DNA of 64,000 bases from Paenibacillus sp. SZ31 (GTDB taxonomy: Bacteria; Bacillota; Bacilli; Paenibacillales; Paenibacillaceae): positions 90,246-154,245 of the forward strand of contig NZ_JABBEA010000014.1 in NCBI RefSeq assembly GCF_012912005.1, read 5' to 3'. This document shows, one piece after another, positions 32,831 through 42,158 of the stretch. Position numbers and translations under genes: made by a program. The notes below the pieces were generated by a model. That model was given only the letters and a program-made list of their open reading frames with translations, did not search any database and was not told the origin of the DNA. Every line of letters begins with the position of its first letter. The stretch's first letter is position 1.

Positions 32831-35800
32831 CTAGTGCGGTACTTGGGATTGGAAGTCATTCCGGCTGGACTGATCAGCATGATAAAAGACAATATCACCA
32901 TCCTTCAGCGGCCAGGTTCTGCCTTGGCTGTCAGTTGGCGTGTTGTTGAAACCTTCCATCTGCCATTGATTCATCAGCGGCGCATGAATATATTGCAGAT
33001 GGGCTGCCTCTGTATTTCCATTCCGCAGGCTCTCCATGTTGAAGTTGACTACGATATAACCATTCTTTAGAAAAATCTTCGATTTCTCATCTAGCTGATT
33101 TTGTCGGGCAAGGGGTTCGAGATCCTTCCCTTTTGGTACAGCATATACATCGGCGGGCAAGCTGTACTCCCCGTACCAACGTTGGATTGCTGCATTGGCC
33201 CGGTCCACGTTGACCCCGGAAGGAATGTCCGTTTTGGGCCCGATGAGTGTCCGAATCGGAGCGGGCAGGATCATCCAGTCATAACGACCTACCCATGTTT
33301 TTTGATGAGAGGTCTGATCGACCAGGAGAACCATATGTTCTGCCAACGTACGTTGGTTGCGTTCTTCCGCTGACAGTTCATAAGTATACTGGTAACGCGC
33401 TGTATCGCCTAACTCTGTGCCGGGTACATTTCGAAGACGTGAGTTAAGGACAACAAAGCGTTTCTCCAGATCCTGAGCCGATCCGATACGGATTAGGCGT
33501 TCCTGGCCTCGATGGTAGTAAAGATCCACTTCTTGCCGGGAGGACCCGTCTTTACTCACAAAAGCAAAAGTGGGTGTAATTCGAATACCATCCTGTTTGC
33601 CAAACATATTGCCCTTGGTCTTCAGATCGAACTTGAAATGGTATCCTGTCTTTACAGTCGCGTTAGCGAATCCCTGCGCCGGATGGCTTCCTGGTCGAAT
33701 AGGCAATACAAATGGAGCCAGGTTACCTCGCGGATCACCATCAATGCTATTCATCCCGGTCCAGTAGCTATAGCCCGTTGGTTCGGGACTACCCAACCGC
33801 TTGCGAAATACATTTTCCCAGTTGTAATCGGAGATATCAGTGACGTGAAAATCATATAACCTTCCGATGACATCTACCGGTACAGTATCCGCTGCAACAT
33901 GATGTGCCAGATTGGTATTGGCATCCTGTTGCTCGGTAAAGTTTGCAGGTGCATTCTCTGCAATATTGCGGAATACAATATGGTATTTGCCTTCGTCTAC
34001 CCATACAGGGAGATAGAATGTGGTGTCCAGTTGATTAACCGGAATATCCACCCATGTCTTGGCAGGGATAAACTGACTCCGATCAGCGTTATAGACATCA
34101 AACGGGAATTGCACCTGTTTGATCCGAAAATATTTGGCATAGTCCCGATTCCCATAACCAGGATAACTCGCTGCGTCCAAGTGCTGTCCCGATGTAGGGA
34201 TTCGTACAATGAACGGGCGTTCCAGAATGAGTGCAGCGCTGGTTGGGTCTGGCACGGTTTTCTGATTATGCGGCTGATCATCCGACACCCAGGCGTAGTT
34301 GACGACGGGAGTGTGCACCGTGACGGTGTTGATACCATTAATCGGAAATATTTTGTTGGAGCCGCCATTTACGTTACCCGGTAGCAAATCGTAATAGATC
34401 TCACCCGAGCTTGTGGTGTTCGCTTTATTCAGCAGGGAATTGCTGATCATATTACCTGGTTTGTACAGCACATCACGCCCGATCGTCGTTGGATTAGGAA
34501 TGTTGGATGGTGTTGGGCCATCTTTGGTTGCTTCCACATCATTCATAATGGTTGTGCTGTTGAATTTGACCAAATCATTGTTCACTTTACTTTGAGGTGT
34601 GTTGGTTTCAGCCATCCCTTTTAACCGTGAGGTATCATCAGGCACACTGGGAGGTTGGTTCAAACCACCTGTTAATTTGGGTGGAGTATAAGAGATTGCA
34701 GTGGTTTGTCCTGGTCGTACATGGCTTTCTACGGATTCATCATTTCTAGATTCCAGTGTTGGTGGTGTGTATCCTGTTGGATTCATCGTAACAGTCTCTC
34801 CGGGCAAAGCGTAATTGTTCATGGTTGCTTTAGCGATCTTATATACTTCCAGATTGTTAATTTTCCAGTAGGAGTAGTCTCTTGTGATTTGGAAAGTGTA
34901 TGGCTTGGGTACCGTGTCATTCGCGGGTACAGGCGGTCCTGGTGTACAACCATCATCATCACATATTTCTGGTCCAGGTACTGTCCATTCTCTGTCGTAA
35001 GAGATTGTGATATTGCAGTTGTATGTAACTTTACCGCTCATTTTCGCCCAGGCTTGTTTAAACAGGTAATTGTCAGCAAAGGCATTTGTGTAGAGTGATT
35101 CAGAAGTAGGGATTCCTTTCAACACATTGAATGTCTCATTATCTCTGTTATCTGACTTGATAACACCGATGGAATTTGGATCGAGATCACTCATGCTCAT
35201 AATGGTTCCAGCAGAAGGTGGTCCAATCGTTGGCGTGCAACCTCCACCACCGCCTCCGTTACCGTCGCCCCCACCCGTACCTGGGCTCTCTTCAACACCA
35301 ATGTTTGTTGTGGTAGTTAACTCAAATCCATCTTTCTCCCACAGTACGGTGATGGTTGTAGTTCCCCTACTGACAGCTTGGACTAATCCGGAATTACTAA
35401 CGGTAGCGACACCAGAATTGGTTGATTCCCATGTAGTTGTACCACCGCTGCCGGTGTTTACATTGGTCTCGGCTCCAAAGTTTCCATCTCCAGTTTTCGT
35501 CTTGACTGTTGCATTAAGTTGTTTGGACTGGTTCAAGCTAAGTTGCCCACCAGCAGTGAGGTTGATCTCTTTGGTTATTTCGGCTTGGCCTTCCCAGTAT
35601 AGATCTGTGTTAAATAGATAATCTGCAGAATATTTGGGTAACTCATAGGGTCTGTATTCAGTAGGCTCAATAGCTGCACCAATTTGCACAGAAAATTTTG
35701 TCTTTTTCTCAGTAAATGATTCTACATTTAACAAGATAGGTAGTCCAGGCCGATAGTATGCTGTGTTATCCATATAGATAGGAGAAATGGAAGTAGAAGT

Positions 35801-36199
35801 AATCTCAGTTCTTGGATGCGGATTACCTTGTTTATCTAAATACTCTAAAGGCTGATAACTAGGGGATTCTAAAGACAAATTAACACATATTATCGAAGAA
35901 TTTGGCTTATTGGTAGCAGGATTATTACCTAACTCTTGTCCGTTACATTCTCCAACTACTTTCCATTTCATATTATCTAGTTGAAAGATATAAATCCCGA
36001 TATTAGTAGTTCCCTTACCTTGAAGAGGTATTATTTTTTTCTGTGATTTTGAGGGAGTAGAAGGTTCTATTCTGGAAGATTGCAAAATGGGTTTGTCCCC
36101 AGGACCACCTCCTGCAAAAACAGCAGGAGGTGAAATGAAGACTACACTTAATGCGAGACTTGCGAGAAGTATTTTTTTCAATAGTTTAAGCAAATACAC
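32831..36199 (-). CDS. Large exported protein with Big2-like domain, function unknown
   Basis: 1,122 residues from GTG 36199, with AAGGGTGA 6 bases before. A Sec signal peptide is clear (KKILLASLALSVVFISPPAV, then FA-GGG). Residues ~215-305 form a bacterial Ig-like (Big2) domain (TTTWESTNSGVATVSNSGLV). A Gly/Asp-rich linker ends in six Gly and a Cys, followed by a Cys-containing region (CDDDGCTPGPPVP). The remaining ~700 residues have many beta-type segments (YDFHVTDISDYNWEN, KTWVGRYDWMILP) without a catalytic signature that I recognise; a Pfam domain of unknown function may apply, which I cannot verify. It follows the SLH gene by 25 bases, so the two are co-expressed, and the SLH protein may hold it at the wall. 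Confidence 0.8.
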   Translation of the reverse strand: MYLLKLLKKILLASLALSVVFISPPAVFAGGGPGDKPILQSSRIEPSTPSKSQKKIIPLQGKGTTNIGIYIFQLDNMKWKVVGECNGQELGNNPATNKPNSSIICVNLSLESPSYQPLEYLDKQGNPHPRTEITSTSISPIYMDNTAYYRPGLPILLNVESFTEKKTKFSVQIGAAIEPTEYRPYELPKYSADYLFNTDLYWEGQAEITKEINLTAGGQLSLNQSKQLNATVKTKTGDGNFGAETNVNTGSGGTTTWESTNSGVATVSNSGLVQAVSRGTTTITVLWEKDGFELTTTTNIGVEESPGTGGGDGNGGGGGGCTPTIGPPSAGTIMSMSDLDPNSIGVIKSDNRDNETFNVLKGIPTSESLYTNAFADNYLFKQAWAKMSGKVTYNCNITISYDREWTVPGPEICDDDGCTPGPPVPANDTVPKPYTFQITRDYSYWKINNLEVYKIAKATMNNYALPGETVTMNPTGYTPPTLESRNDESVESHVRPGQTTAISYTPPKLTGGLNQPPSVPDDTSRLKGMAETNTPQSKVNNDLVKFNSTTIMNDVEATKDGPTPSNIPNPTTIGRDVLYKPGNMISNSLLNKANTTSSGEIYYDLLPGNVNGGSNKIFPINGINTVTVHTPVVNYAWVSDDQPHNQKTVPDPTSAALILERPFIVRIPTSGQHLDAASYPGYGNRDYAKYFRIKQVQFPFDVYNADRSQFIPAKTWVDIPVNQLDTTFYLPVWVDEGKYHIVFRNIAENAPANFTEQQDANTNLAHHVAADTVPVDVIGRLYDFHVTDISDYNWENVFRKRLGSPEPTGYSYWTGMNSIDGDPRGNLAPFVLPIRPGSHPAQGFANATVKTGYHFKFDLKTKGNMFGKQDGIRITPTFAFVSKDGSSRQEVDLYYHRGQERLIRIGSAQDLEKRFVVLNSRLRNVPGTELGDTARYQYTYELSAEERNQRTLAEHMVLLVDQTSHQKTWVGRYDWMILPAPIRTLIGPKTDIPSGVNVDRANAAIQRWYGEYSLPADVYAVPKGKDLEPLARQNQLDEKSKIFLKNGYIVVNFNMESLRNGNTEAAHLQYIHAPLMNQWQMEGFNNTPTDSQGRTWPLKDGDIVFYHADQSSRNDFQSQVPH

Positions 36200-36224
36200 A
36201 TTATTTCACCCTTATCATTAATTA

Positions 36225-37490
36225 TTAATTAGGTCTTACTCTGAAAACCGTTCCATTTTTTAGAGTGAGTAAAACTTCTGGATTGAGTTCTTTGTCGAAA
36301 TGTAATAAACCTTCTGCCCAATAAATAGGATTCTTAACATTAAATACTCCCTTTGTACCAAGTAAATTACTGATACGAGGCGCGCTGTAACTAAAAATTG
36401 CTTCGCTATTAGGTGATTTAAGAGGGTTAATAGTAGGAGAGTTAATTAGACTTCCCCCTTGTAATTGATTCATAGTGTTCTTTATTCCAAGATCGAATTC
36501 AACAAATGAATAATATGCACCTCTTACCAGTTTGTCTTTCTCATCTACAAAGACAGGGTAGTAAATGCTTCTATCGTTACCTGTAACATAGGGGTTAACA
36601 ACAATCCAATTTCTCACCTTGAGATCAGCGTAATTAGTTTTGGTAACTATTTCTTGATTGCGAATTTTGGAGAAGTCCCCAGTTACCTTGCTGTAGTCGT
36701 AAGGATAATTGTTCTCGGAAATCACCTGATACCTAGGTGCAATAATACTCAAATTCGTTCCCGTCAAACCCACCGCTCGCAGCTCATTCAAACCCTGGGA
36801 ATCGGCAGGTTTTGTCTTGGCAACTGCTGCATAACGGACAATTAACACAGCTACTTCAGCTCGTGTTGTGGTACGATCCACACCAAATGTTTTATCGTTT
36901 GCTACACTCATCAGTCCCGTTCCTAGGGCAATGGCTACTGCATTTTTTTGAGTGCTTGCGAGTTTACCTGTGAAATATTCTTTTGCAGGCACAACAGTGT
37001 TGGTCACATCAGAGAGTGCTTGTTTGTACTCAGGATCAACCACGGTTAGCCCTTGCGTCAGCCAAGTAGCCATTTCACCTCGTTGAAGAGCGCCTTGTGC
37101 ATCCAGTTTTCCCTTATAATTAGAAGGGTTGATAAAACCCTTCGCGATAGCAGTAGAGACACCGCTTTTTGCCCACTCGGGTATGTCGGTGAAATTGTTT
37201 TGTTCTTGTGTCGTTGCATTAGGCTGGTCGGACAAACGTCCCAGGATACTTGCCATTTCAGCTTTGGTGACTGGTGAACTTGGTTTAAATGTCCCATCGG
37301 CATACCCCTTGAAATACCCCTGTTCTACGGCCAAATTAATCGCTGAAGATGCCCAGTGTGTAGCTGGAACGTCCTTGAATTTAGTTGTAGCTTGTGCGGC
37401 TTCTACAGAACTCCCAACGCCTCCAAAACCTACGATACCCCCTGTTAATAAAGCCAATGCCGTTACGCCGGAAATCATCATTTTTTTCAT
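36225..37490 (-). CDS. SLH-domain cell-surface protein with unknown C-terminal domain
   Basis: 421 residues from ATG 37490, after GAGAGGAG at good spacing. The signal peptide is MKKMMISGVTALALLTGGIV with cleavage near VEAA. Three S-layer-homology modules follow: FKDVPATHWASSAINLAVEQ with GYADGTFKPSSPVTKAEMA, a degenerate second one (FTDIPEWAKSGVSTAIAKGF, RGEMATWL), and LSDVTNTVVP with AIALGTGLMSV and TTTRAEVAVLIVRYA. SLH modules bind pyruvylated wall polymers. The last ~180 residues (LRAVGLTGTNLSIIAPRYQV, YYSFVEFDLGIKN, LLTLKNGTVFRVRPN) have no recognised family. It is transcribed with the large exported protein and likely forms a surface complex with it. Confidence 0.85.
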   Translation of the reverse strand: MKKMMISGVTALALLTGGIVGFGGVGSSVEAAQATTKFKDVPATHWASSAINLAVEQGYFKGYADGTFKPSSPVTKAEMASILGRLSDQPNATTQEQNNFTDIPEWAKSGVSTAIAKGFINPSNYKGKLDAQGALQRGEMATWLTQGLTVVDPEYKQALSDVTNTVVPAKEYFTGKLASTQKNAVAIALGTGLMSVANDKTFGVDRTTTRAEVAVLIVRYAAVAKTKPADSQGLNELRAVGLTGTNLSIIAPRYQVISENNYPYDYSKVTGDFSKIRNQEIVTKTNYADLKVRNWIVVNPYVTGNDRSIYYPVFVDEKDKLVRGAYYSFVEFDLGIKNTMNQLQGGSLINSPTINPLKSPNSEAIFSYSAPRISNLLGTKGVFNVKNPIYWAEGLLHFDKELNPEVLLTLKNGTVFRVRPN

Positions 37491-37681
37491 GAAACTTACT
37501 CCTCTCAATTGTGAGTTTTTCACCTTGATATGTACTTTTCAGGCTACTAGATACTAAATTTGTAATAATAATCAATATTCTACCATGTATAACTAGGCTG
37601 TTGGTATGATTTATCAATATATTCCCTCCTCTGCATAGAACTTTTACTAATGCTCCAGACCTATATTTCCTCCAAAAAACA

Positions 37682-37718
37682 CAAAAAAAGGCCACGAATC
37701 CGCAGATTCATAGCCTTA
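37682..37718 (-). terminator. Terminator after csaA
   Basis: On the minus strand AAGGCTATGAATC faces GATTCGTGGCCTT, followed by TTTTTTT. It separates csaA from the SLH operon. Confidence 0.8.
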
Positions 37719-37837
37719 TGCTTTAAGGTCTCCAACATATGTAGTTCCATCAATAGTCAATTCAATAATCAATACATCAAGAATACTCGATTTCCAAACA
37801 TTTGAAAAGCCCATATTCTTCTTAATCAAAAATAAAA

Positions 37838-38167
37838 TCAGGCTATCGGTGTTCCATTAGGCAATGGATTATCCGGTGTGATCAAGACAACATCGCCTTC
37901 ACTAGGCACGCCGCCAAGCACAAGTACTTCAGAGACAAAACCGGCAATCCGCCGGGGTGGGAAATTAACTACAGCAACGACCTGTCTGCCGATCATCATG
38001 TCAGGCGTGTAGCGCTGGGTAATCTGAGCACTGGAATGTTTCAGGCCAAGTGGACCGAAGTCGATCGTCATTTTAATAGCGGGAATGCGAGCCTTGGGAA
38101 AGGGTTCGACTTCCACCACGGTACCAACCCGGATGTCATGTTGCATGAACTCTTCAAAAGTAGCCAT
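37838..38167 (-). CDS. csaA: CsaA chaperone, tRNA-binding-domain protein
   Basis: 109 residues from ATG 38167 after GAAAGGAGAG. The whole protein is the CsaA OB-fold (EMAP-II/tRNA-binding domain): FMQHDIRVGTVVEVEPFPKA, IKMTIDFGPLGLKHSSAQIT, GRQVVAVVNFPPRRIAGFVS and VLVLGGVPSEGDVVLITPD. Length and motifs match the Bacillus subtilis homodimeric export-associated chaperone CsaA (about 110 residues). It has its own terminator and follows udk, with a terminator between them. Confidence 0.95.
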   Translation of the reverse strand: MATFEEFMQHDIRVGTVVEVEPFPKARIPAIKMTIDFGPLGLKHSSAQITQRYTPDMMIGRQVVAVVNFPPRRIAGFVSEVLVLGGVPSEGDVVLITPDNPLPNGTPIA

Positions 38168-38213
38168 AGGGGTGACTCTCCTTTCAACTATTGGGGACTA
38201 TTATAAATGAAAA

Positions 38214-38258
38214 ATCAACAAAAAATCCAGATTACGCTGTATCGTAACCTGGATTTCT
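38214..38258 (-). terminator. Terminator after udk
   Basis: Read on the minus strand, AAATCCAGGTTACG pairs with CGTAATCTGGATTT over ATACAG, followed by TTTTGTTGA. Confidence 0.85.
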
Positions 38259-38279
38259 GTTGTGTTGCTTTGCAACAAA

Positions 38280-38912
38280 TTAAGAGCCGTTCCAATTCTC
38301 TCCGGTAAGGTATTTCTCGGTGAGGATGGATAACATCTGAATGCCTACTTCATTATGTCCGCCTTCTGGAATAATGATATCGGCATACTTCTTGGATGGC
38401 TCGATAAACGCATCGTGCATCGGTTTTACCGTTTCGAGATATTGTTTGTACACCGATTGGATCGTGCGTCCGCGTTCCTCAATATCCCGCAGTACTCTCC
38501 GCAAAATCCGCACATCAGAATCAGTATCAACAAATACTTTGATGTCCAGCAGACTGCGAAGATGTTCGTCGATTAGCACATGCAATCCTTCTACAATGAC
38601 AATATGGTTCGGTGCCAGTTCAACCGTCTCATTGGCAGCACGGTTATCTATGGTGAAGTCATATACGGGAGCATACGCCGCTTGGCCTTTTTTCAACAGG
38701 GTGAGATGCTCAATCAACAGATCATTATCGAATGCAAACGGGTGATCGTAATTGGTGAGTCGGCGTTGCTCAGGTGTGAGCTGCGACTGGTCTTTGTAAT
38801 AATTGTCTTGGGATATAAATGTGACCTTACCTGATCCCAGACGGTCTATGACGGAGCGAGCTACCGTCGTTTTACCGGAGCCGGTTCCTCCGGCGATACC
38901 AATAATGAGCAT
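38280..38912 (-). CDS. udk: Uridine kinase
   Basis: 210 residues starting MLIIGIAGGTGSGKTTVARS, a full Walker A P-loop at residues 8-15 or so. Further uridine/cytidine kinase motifs are ISQDNYYKDQSQL, NYDHPFAFDNDLLIEHL, IVEGLHVLID (IVEGI-type motif) and RRVLRDIEERGRT, with the C-terminal IIPEGGHNEVG. It phosphorylates uridine and cytidine using ATP or GTP in pyrimidine salvage. Length matches Bacillus Udk (211). It has no apparent functional link to neighbours. Confidence 0.97.
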   Translation of the reverse strand: MLIIGIAGGTGSGKTTVARSVIDRLGSGKVTFISQDNYYKDQSQLTPEQRRLTNYDHPFAFDNDLLIEHLTLLKKGQAAYAPVYDFTIDNRAANETVELAPNHIVIVEGLHVLIDEHLRSLLDIKVFVDTDSDVRILRRVLRDIEERGRTIQSVYKQYLETVKPMHDAFIEPSKKYADIIIPEGGHNEVGIQMLSILTEKYLTGENWNGS

Positions 38913-39093
38913 GGTTGTTCCATAAGCCTCCCTAGAATGGCAGCATAATCATGGATAAAGAGCGCTGATCCAGAATCAATTCAGCACCTTCATTCACTTG
39001 TCTGTCTGTGAATACACAATTCCTTCATTGTACCATAGCGCAATACTTTTTTCATCTGCTTTGCAGAGGCATGTATTCCCTGACAAAGAAGGA

Positions 39094-39121
39094 TTGACAT
39101 TCTTGTGAACAGGCCTATAAT
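39094..39121 (+). promoter_or_regulatory. Consensus sigma-A promoter of the beta-glucoside operon
   Basis: TTGACA (39094-39099), a 16-base spacer and TATAAT (39116-39121): both hexamers are perfect. Transcription would start about 15 bases before the first RAT. Confidence 0.85.
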
Positions 39122-39141
39122 AATACTTATATTCATAACAC

Positions 39142-39171
39142 GGACTGTTACTGGGCGAACCAGGCATGACC
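39142..39171 (+). promoter_or_regulatory. Ribonucleic antiterminator (RAT) 1
   Basis: GGACTGTTACTGGGCGAACC followed by AGGCATGACC matches the ~30-nt BglG/LicT RAT hairpin (GGAYTGTTACTGN...CAGGCAWRACC). It overlaps the terminator stem by 3-4 bases, so LicT binding prevents termination upstream of licT itself. Confidence 0.9.
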
Positions 39172-39215
39172 GAATTCGATTATTTAACTGTAATCGCTTT
39201 CGGTCTTTTTTTATT
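39168..39215 (+). terminator. Leader terminator with embedded cre site
   Basis: GACCGAA pairs with TTTCGGTC and CGATTA with TAATCG, followed by TTTTTTT. Within the stem, TGTAATCGCTTTC (39189-39201) matches the cre core TGNAANCGNWNNC, which suggests that CcpA may also act here. Confidence 0.85.
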
Positions 39216-39235
39216 TTCATCGGGGGGTGAGGACA

Positions 39236-40060
39236 TTGAAGGTTATTAAGAAAGTGAATAACAACGTGGCGATTGCCATTAATGATAACAATGAAGAAGT
39301 ATTTGTCGTAGGTAAAGGGGTAGGATTTCTGAAAACGCCTTATGAGCTGACAGAGACGGACTTGGTGGAGAAAATTTTCGTAGCACCGAAAAATATCCGT
39401 ATGTATGACCTGCTGAACAGCATTCCAATTGAGGATATTTATCTCGCGGAGGAAGTCATCAAGCTGGGCAGTCAGATTCTGAATAAAACATTTAACCCGA
39501 ACCTGCTTCTCACCCTGTCCGACCATATCAGTTTTGCATTAACTCGAACCAGAGAAGGCATCAGTATCAAAAATCCGCTGGAATGGGAAGTGCGGACACT
39601 CTATCCGGACGAGACCCGGGTGGGGGAGGCTGCGCTGAAACTGATTCAGGAAAAAATGGCTATTACTCTGCCGACAGCTGAAACAACACTAATTGCTCTG
39701 CATTTTGTTAATGCACAGGTTGGCTCCGGAGAGATGACGGATACCACTAAGGTGACCACAGTTACGGGTGAGATCCTGTCCGTGATCAAATATGCTCTCA
39801 AAATTGATTTTCAGGAAGACTCCATTCACTTTATGCGATTTGCGACACATATAAGATATTTCATCATGCGACAGATGAGCGGTAAATCGCTCAAGGATGA
39901 GAATGAATCGCTTTTCCTGATGGTCAAAGAGAAGTTCCCGAAGGAACTCGCTTGTGTGGAGAAGATTGCTGATTTTCTGAAAAACAATTACGGCTGGACC
40001 TGTTCGGATGATGAAAAATTATATCTGATTCTGCATATTCAACGATTAATCTCGAACTAA
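39236..40060 (+). CDS. licT: LicT/BglG-family transcriptional antiterminator
   Basis: 274 residues from a TTG start at 39236, chosen because GGGGGTGAGG lies 6 bases ahead and the product then begins KVIKKVNNNVAIAIND as in LicT. The ~55-residue CAT RNA-binding domain is followed by two PRD domains. The four regulatory histidines appear to be present, in SDHISFAL and IALHFVNA (PRD1) and in ATHIRYF and LILHIQRL (PRD2). In the LicT scheme, the PTS permease inactivates PRD1 and HPr activates PRD2. It controls its own gene and bglP/bglH through RATs at 39142 and 40077. Confidence 0.96.
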   Translation: MKVIKKVNNNVAIAINDNNEEVFVVGKGVGFLKTPYELTETDLVEKIFVAPKNIRMYDLLNSIPIEDIYLAEEVIKLGSQILNKTFNPNLLLTLSDHISFALTRTREGISIKNPLEWEVRTLYPDETRVGEAALKLIQEKMAITLPTAETTLIALHFVNAQVGSGEMTDTTKVTTVTGEILSVIKYALKIDFQEDSIHFMRFATHIRYFIMRQMSGKSLKDENESLFLMVKEKFPKELACVEKIADFLKNNYGWTCSDDEKLYLILHIQRLISN

Positions 40061-40076
40061 CCAAATAATCCATATT

Positions 40077-40147
40077 GGACTGTTACTGATTCGATCAGGC
40101 ATGACCAAGCGTAGGGAATGACGATTCCCCGGCTTGGTCATTTTTTA
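40077..40147 (+). promoter_or_regulatory. RAT 2 and its terminator before bglP
   Basis: GGACTGTTACTGATTCGATC then AGGCATGACC (40077-40106) is a second LicT target. It overlaps a terminator made of TGACCAAGC and GCTTGGTCA with TTTTTT (to 40147). The duplicated RAT-terminator module allows independent control of licT and of the bglPH genes. Confidence 0.92.
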
Positions 40148-40182
40148 TATAAACATTTCAGTTGATGTAGAGGAGAAGGGTC

Positions 40183-42111
40183 ATGAACAACAAAGACTTG
40201 GCTAAAAACGTACTTGATCTTGTTGGCGGCGAGCAAAATATATCGGGTCTGACACACTGTGCAACCCGTTTGAGATTCGTATTGAAGGATGATAACAAAG
40301 CAGACCTCAAGGCGCTGGATCAGCTTGAAGGCGTGCTCAAGGCACAAAATTCCGGTGGACAGATTCAGGTTGTTATCGGTGCCAAAGTAGACGCGGTATA
40401 CAGTGAAGTGAAGAATCTAACTTCTGACCATATTGGCGAGCTTACGGAGTCTACAGACAGTGGACCAAAAAAGAGACGTAACCCCGTCAACGTAGTGCTT
40501 GAAACCATCGCAGGTATATTCACGCCTGTTCTGCCAGCACTTGTTGGTTGCGGGATGATCAAATGTTTGGCAACCGTTATAACCGCAATGGGTTACCTGG
40601 AGGGCTCCGGTTTCCTGACGATCATTAACATGATCGGGGACTGTATTTTCTACTTCATGCCATTCTTCCTGGCTGTCAGTGCAGCAAACCGTTTCAAAAC
40701 CAATCCCTATTTGGCGGTAGCTCTTGCTGCGGGGCTGATGCACCCCATCATTCTGAACGCTGCGTCCCAGATTGCCGAGACGGGTGTGAACAGCATTGAT
40801 TTTCTCGGCATGCCGATTCTGTTGATGAAATATTCCTCTTCCGTCATTCCAATCATTCTGGCGGTATGGATTATGAGTTATGTGTATCCGATCGTCAATC
40901 GGGTGATTCCCAAGTTTTTGCAGGTCCTGCTTACCCCAATGATTGTTTTGTTCATTATGATTCCAGTGGAACTAATCGTGCTTGGCCCAGTAGGATCATA
41001 TATCGGTGACTGGTTGACCAATGGCATTAACTCATTGTTCTCAACCGCAGGTGTTCTTGCTGGTGCGATTCTTGGATTTTTCAAACCGATCATGGTCATG
41101 TTCGGTATGCACTATGCCATCATGCCGATTCAGGTTCAACAAGTGGCTACACTGGGTGCAACCGTGCTGTTACCAACGGCACTGGCGGCGAATTTGGCTC
41201 AGGCTGGAGCAGCCTTCGGTGTGTTTGTCCTAACGAAGAGTAAAACGATGAAATCGGCGGCTGCTTCGAGTGGATTCACTGCGTTGTTCGGGATTACCGA
41301 GCCGGCGATCTATGGTGTAACGCTGAAATACAAACGTCCGTTTTTCGCAGGTTGTCTGGCAGGCGGATTAGTTGGTGGATTTTACAGCTTGGTGCATACA
41401 ACAGCGAATGCAATTTCACTTCCAGGTGTATTGGCAATTGGCACGTATACCTCTGATCGTTACATGTATGTCGTTATTGGTTGTATTGCCGCAGTTGTAC
41501 TCGGCTTTGTGTTCACGCTGTTAGCGGGCATCAAGGAAGATACAGATGGAAATAAATCGAAGCAGCAAGCTACGAATAAAGTAAGTAGCAATCAAACAGA
41601 CGTTGCCACAGAGGTGACTCCAGCGTCCGTATCATCACAGACATCCACATCTTCTGACATGCTTATCGTTAGTCCAATGACAGGGGAGATCAAACCGATC
41701 TCTGAAGTGGAAGATCAGGCATTTGCCCAAGAGTTAATGGGTAAAGGCATTGCAATCGTTCCGACAGATGGCAAGGTATACGCTCCATTTGACGGAGTAG
41801 TCGAGGCGCTTTATCGCACCAAACACGCCATCGGTTTGAAGGCAGCGAATGGTGTCGAGATCCTGATTCATATCGGGGTGGATACCGTCAGTCTGAAAGG
41901 GAAATATTTTAACGCCCATATCGAACAGGGACAGACAATCAAGGCAGGCGATTTGTTGGTGGAGTTTGATCCAGAAGGCATTACGTCAGCAGGATATAAC
42001 ACGATTACATCGATTGTGGTAACCAACATGCAACAGTACGGAGATGTGCTGACTACAGCGACCAGCGGCCCGATCCGGGAGAGCGAAGCGCTAATGAAGC
42101 TGATCCCATAA
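40183..42111 (+). CDS. bglP: Beta-glucoside PTS permease EIIBCA
   Basis: 642 residues, start MNNKDLAKNVLDLVGGEQNI after AGAGGAGAAGGG. EIIB comes first with the phosphocysteine Cys26 in LTHCATRLRF. The EIIC membrane domain (about residues 100-455, LPALVGCGMIKCLATVITAM and FGITEPAIYGVTLKYKRPFF) has about ten helices. A Ser/Thr/Gln-rich linker leads to EIIA, with the phosphohistidine at His563 in VEILIHIGVDTVSL. The BCA order is that of the Bacillus BglP/aryl-beta-glucoside permeases. It imports and phosphorylates beta-glucosides such as salicin or arbutin, and it also signals to LicT. Confidence 0.97.
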   Translation: MNNKDLAKNVLDLVGGEQNISGLTHCATRLRFVLKDDNKADLKALDQLEGVLKAQNSGGQIQVVIGAKVDAVYSEVKNLTSDHIGELTESTDSGPKKRRNPVNVVLETIAGIFTPVLPALVGCGMIKCLATVITAMGYLEGSGFLTIINMIGDCIFYFMPFFLAVSAANRFKTNPYLAVALAAGLMHPIILNAASQIAETGVNSIDFLGMPILLMKYSSSVIPIILAVWIMSYVYPIVNRVIPKFLQVLLTPMIVLFIMIPVELIVLGPVGSYIGDWLTNGINSLFSTAGVLAGAILGFFKPIMVMFGMHYAIMPIQVQQVATLGATVLLPTALAANLAQAGAAFGVFVLTKSKTMKSAAASSGFTALFGITEPAIYGVTLKYKRPFFAGCLAGGLVGGFYSLVHTTANAISLPGVLAIGTYTSDRYMYVVIGCIAAVVLGFVFTLLAGIKEDTDGNKSKQQATNKVSSNQTDVATEVTPASVSSQTSTSSDMLIVSPMTGEIKPISEVEDQAFAQELMGKGIAIVPTDGKVYAPFDGVVEALYRTKHAIGLKAANGVEILIHIGVDTVSLKGKYFNAHIEQGQTIKAGDLLVEFDPEGITSAGYNTITSIVVTNMQQYGDVLTTATSGPIRESEALMKLIP

Positions 42112-42158
42112 ACCCTGAAATAGGACTTTAATGACACTAATATTAGGAGGACACTAAA

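Noticed and set aside
35127..35621. Plus-strand frame with Pro-rich repeats
   Set aside because: It is the reverse complement of the Gly-rich linker of the large exported protein, which gives poly-Pro; no RBS and no independent support.
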